Assembly: GCA_013399305.1 (NCBI GenBank)
Contig: VXAI01000181.1
Location: 1,410,564-1,474,563, forward strand
Direction: 5' to 3'
Length of the DNA stretch: 64,000 nucleotides
DNA from: Rostratula benghalensis
Taxonomy: Eukaryota; Chordata; Aves; Charadriiformes; Rostratulidae
The stretch's first letter is position 1. Each line of letters starts with the position of its first letter. Positions 62,055 to 64,000 of this stretch are shown here, piece after piece. A program made the position numbers and the translations under genes. The notes beneath the pieces were generated by a model. The model was not told where the DNA came from. It saw nothing but the letters and a program-made list of their open reading frames with translations, and searched no databases.

Positions 62055-63828
62055 TTTTTTTGAAGGAAGGAATTTTTTTTTTAAGGAAGGTTTTTTTTTT
62101 TTAAGAGTGTTCCTTTTTTTTTTTACTAACTTTTTTTTTTTTTCAAATCAGAGCTTTTTTTTTTTGCTTAAATTTTTTTTTTTTTTTAATTACTATTTTT
62201 TTTTTTTAAGTGATTTTTTTTTTTTAGGAATGACCTTTTTTTTTTTTGGGCTCATTTTTTTTTTTTCAGCAGCACATTTTTTTTTTTCTTACGTGTTTTT
62301 TTTTTTTAAATTAAAGTATTTTTTTTTTTATGCATGTTTTTTTTTTTTCTGAGGGACCCTTTTTTTTTTCTTCCCTGTTTTTTTTTTTTCCTGGAGCTGT
62401 TTTTTTTTTTAAGAGCCATTTTTTTTTTTTGACCAAACAGGTTTTTTTTTTGAGAGACCTTTTTTTTTTTTAAAAAATGACTTTTTTTTTTTAGTTAACA
62501 TTTTTTTTTTTTTCATCCATGGTTTTTTTTTTTAAGGGAAATTTTTTTTTTTTATTTCCACCAGTTTTTTTTTTAGTGAGAGTTTTTTTTTTTTTTGCCC
62601 TCACCTTTTTTTTTTAAAATCTGTTTTTTTTTTTTTCCTTGCAGCTTTTTTTTTTTTGTCCCCCTTTTTTTTTTTTGGCCTGACTCCTTTTTTTTTTTAC
62701 ATATTTTTTTTTTTTTTGTAGGTCACCCTTTTTTTTTTAACAGCGTTTTTTTTTTTTTAAATAACCAAATTTTTTTTTTAGGAAAATTTTTTTTTTTTTC
62801 AGAAGACTAATTTTTTTTTTTGGAAAATTTTTTTTTTTTTATAATGCCACCTTTTTTTTTTTCAGCGGGTTTTTTTTTTTTTCGTTACTGCCTTTTTTTT
62901 TTCTGAGATCTTTTTTTTTTTTAGCAAAATCAGTTTTTTTTTTCTTTCCTCTTTTTTTTTTTTTTGTAAGGGTCTTTTTTTTTTAGAATGAGTTTTTTTT
63001 TTTTTTAAAAAAATCTTTTTTTTTTGATATTTGTTTTTTTTTTTTACATCTGGCTTTTTTTTTTTTGCACCCAGTTTTTTTTTTTTAACTGGAAATCTTT
63101 TTTTTTTAGAATTATTTTTTTTTTTTTGTTGAAAAAGATTTTTTTTTTCTAGTCCATTTTTTTTTTTTACACTGCCAAGTTTTTTTTTTAACCATGTTTT
63201 TTTTTTTTTTATCTACCTGTTTTTTTTTTTCTTTCATGTTTTTTTTTTTTGCCACTTTTTTTTTTTTTTTTTTCTAATGTTTTTTTTTTTTTTCAGTGAA
63301 TATTTTTTTTTTTATATCCATTTTTTTTTTTTTCTAGGCAGGGTTTTTTTTTTAGCTCCACTTTTTTTTTTTTCAGGTTTGCTCTTTTTTTTTTGAGCAG
63401 ACTTTTTTTTTTTTCCTCCCCAGCCTTTTTTTTTTGACCCTTTTTTTTTTTTTTTCCTTTAGAGACTTTTTTTTTTCCATCCCCTTTTTTTTTTTTACAG
63501 AAAATAATTTTTTTTTTCTCTGTCCTTTTTTTTTTTTGCAGGGTTTTGTTTTTTTTTTGCCAGGCCTTTTTTTTTTTTTGAAGAGGAGCTTTTTTTTTTC
63601 CTGGCTCTTTTTTTTTTTTCACCAAACGCTTTTTTTTTTTCATCTGGCTTTTTTTTTTTTTAATTGCAACATTTTTTTTTTCCACACGGTTTTTTTTTTT
63701 TATATTTCATGATTTTTTTTTTACATAATCTTTTTTTTTTTTTTTTAGCAAACTTTTTTTTTTGGACAGCCTTTTTTTTTTTTCATCTTGTTTCTTTTTT
63801 TTTTTGCTGCAGTTTTTTTTTTTTTGAG

Positions 63829-63867
<39 letters not shown>

Positions 63868-64000
63868 TTTTTTTTATTTTTTTTTTGTCGAGACTTTTTT
63901 TTTTTTTGCAGAAGTAATTTTTTTTTTATAATATTTTTTTTTTTTTTCACATGGCTGCTTTTTTTTTTGGTTAAAATTTTTTTTTTTTAGGCAAGCAAGT
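62055..64000. repeat. 41-base periodic poly-T pattern over otherwise unique sequence
   Basis: From the gap to the window end, T blocks recur in a fixed frame: an 11-base kept window starts at 62062 + 41k for k = 0 to 47, followed by 10 T, an 8-base kept window and 12 T. I checked most of these starts and found no slippage. The kept windows are all different and of ordinary composition. No gene can be called; the long open frames here only read poly-Phe or poly-Lys. Most likely a technical overwrite (see findings). Confidence 0.95.

Noticed and set aside
61765..63990. Long open frames rich in Phe (plus) or Lys (minus)
   Set aside because: They only translate the T blocks; no start context, splice structure or domain, and the sequence is probably artefactual.
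62055..64000. CRISPR-like look: constant blocks with unique spacers
   Set aside because: The constant part is a pure T homopolymer, the windows are only 8 and 11 bases, the register is a perfect 41-base frame, and the host is a vertebrate genome.

Overview
The window is vertebrate nuclear DNA, most likely from a bird. Introns are AT-rich and short for a vertebrate, the recognisable interspersed repeats are CR1-type LINE pieces (one keeps a readable reverse-transcriptase motif), and two genes show the known vertebrate order PATJ-TM2D1, diverging from a CpG-rich centre. No prokaryotic, viral, tRNA or rRNA gene was recognised.

Left (1-31.8 kb): the 5' part of PATJ (INADL) on the minus strand. 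Twelve coding exons, found by exon phase, splice sites and similarity to PATJ, join in frame to residues 1-531: the L27 domain, PDZ1, PDZ2, PDZ3 and the start of the linker to PDZ4. The remaining exons lie beyond base 1. An untranslated first exon probably starts in the CpG island at 31.14-31.78 kb. An old CR1 LINE lies antisense in one intron, and a 125-N gap sits in the 5'-most intron.

Centre (33.5-48.3 kb): TM2D1 on the plus strand, complete in six coding exons and encoding 206 residues (signal peptide, N-glycosylated cysteine-containing ectodomain, TM2 hairpin with a DRF motif). Its first intron is a minor-spliceosome (U12) AT-AC intron. Its promoter lies in a second CpG island carrying YY1-type motifs.

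Right (48.3-62.0 kb): no firmly supported gene. There is a CR1 tail, simple repeats, a 47-bp duplication around a single N (an assembly seam), and one unexplained exon-like minus-strand block at 57.29-57.42 kb. From known vertebrate gene order the next gene would be NFIA, but nothing here was recognised as NFIA.

Far right (62.055-64.0 kb): directly after a GGAA microsatellite and a 30-N gap, the sequence is cut by blocks of T with an exact 41-base period (11 kept, 10 T, 8 kept, 12 T) through 48 starts to the window end. The kept pieces are unrelated to each other, and the first ones continue the GGAA repeat in phase across the T blocks. This looks like ordinary sequence overwritten in place by a periodic mask. 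It is the strongest anomaly in the window and is more likely technical than biological.

The two genes are divergently transcribed neighbours but not known partners: PATJ is a scaffold of the Crumbs polarity complex at tight junctions, while TM2D1 is a small two-pass membrane protein of a family linked to Notch signalling and amyloid-beta binding.
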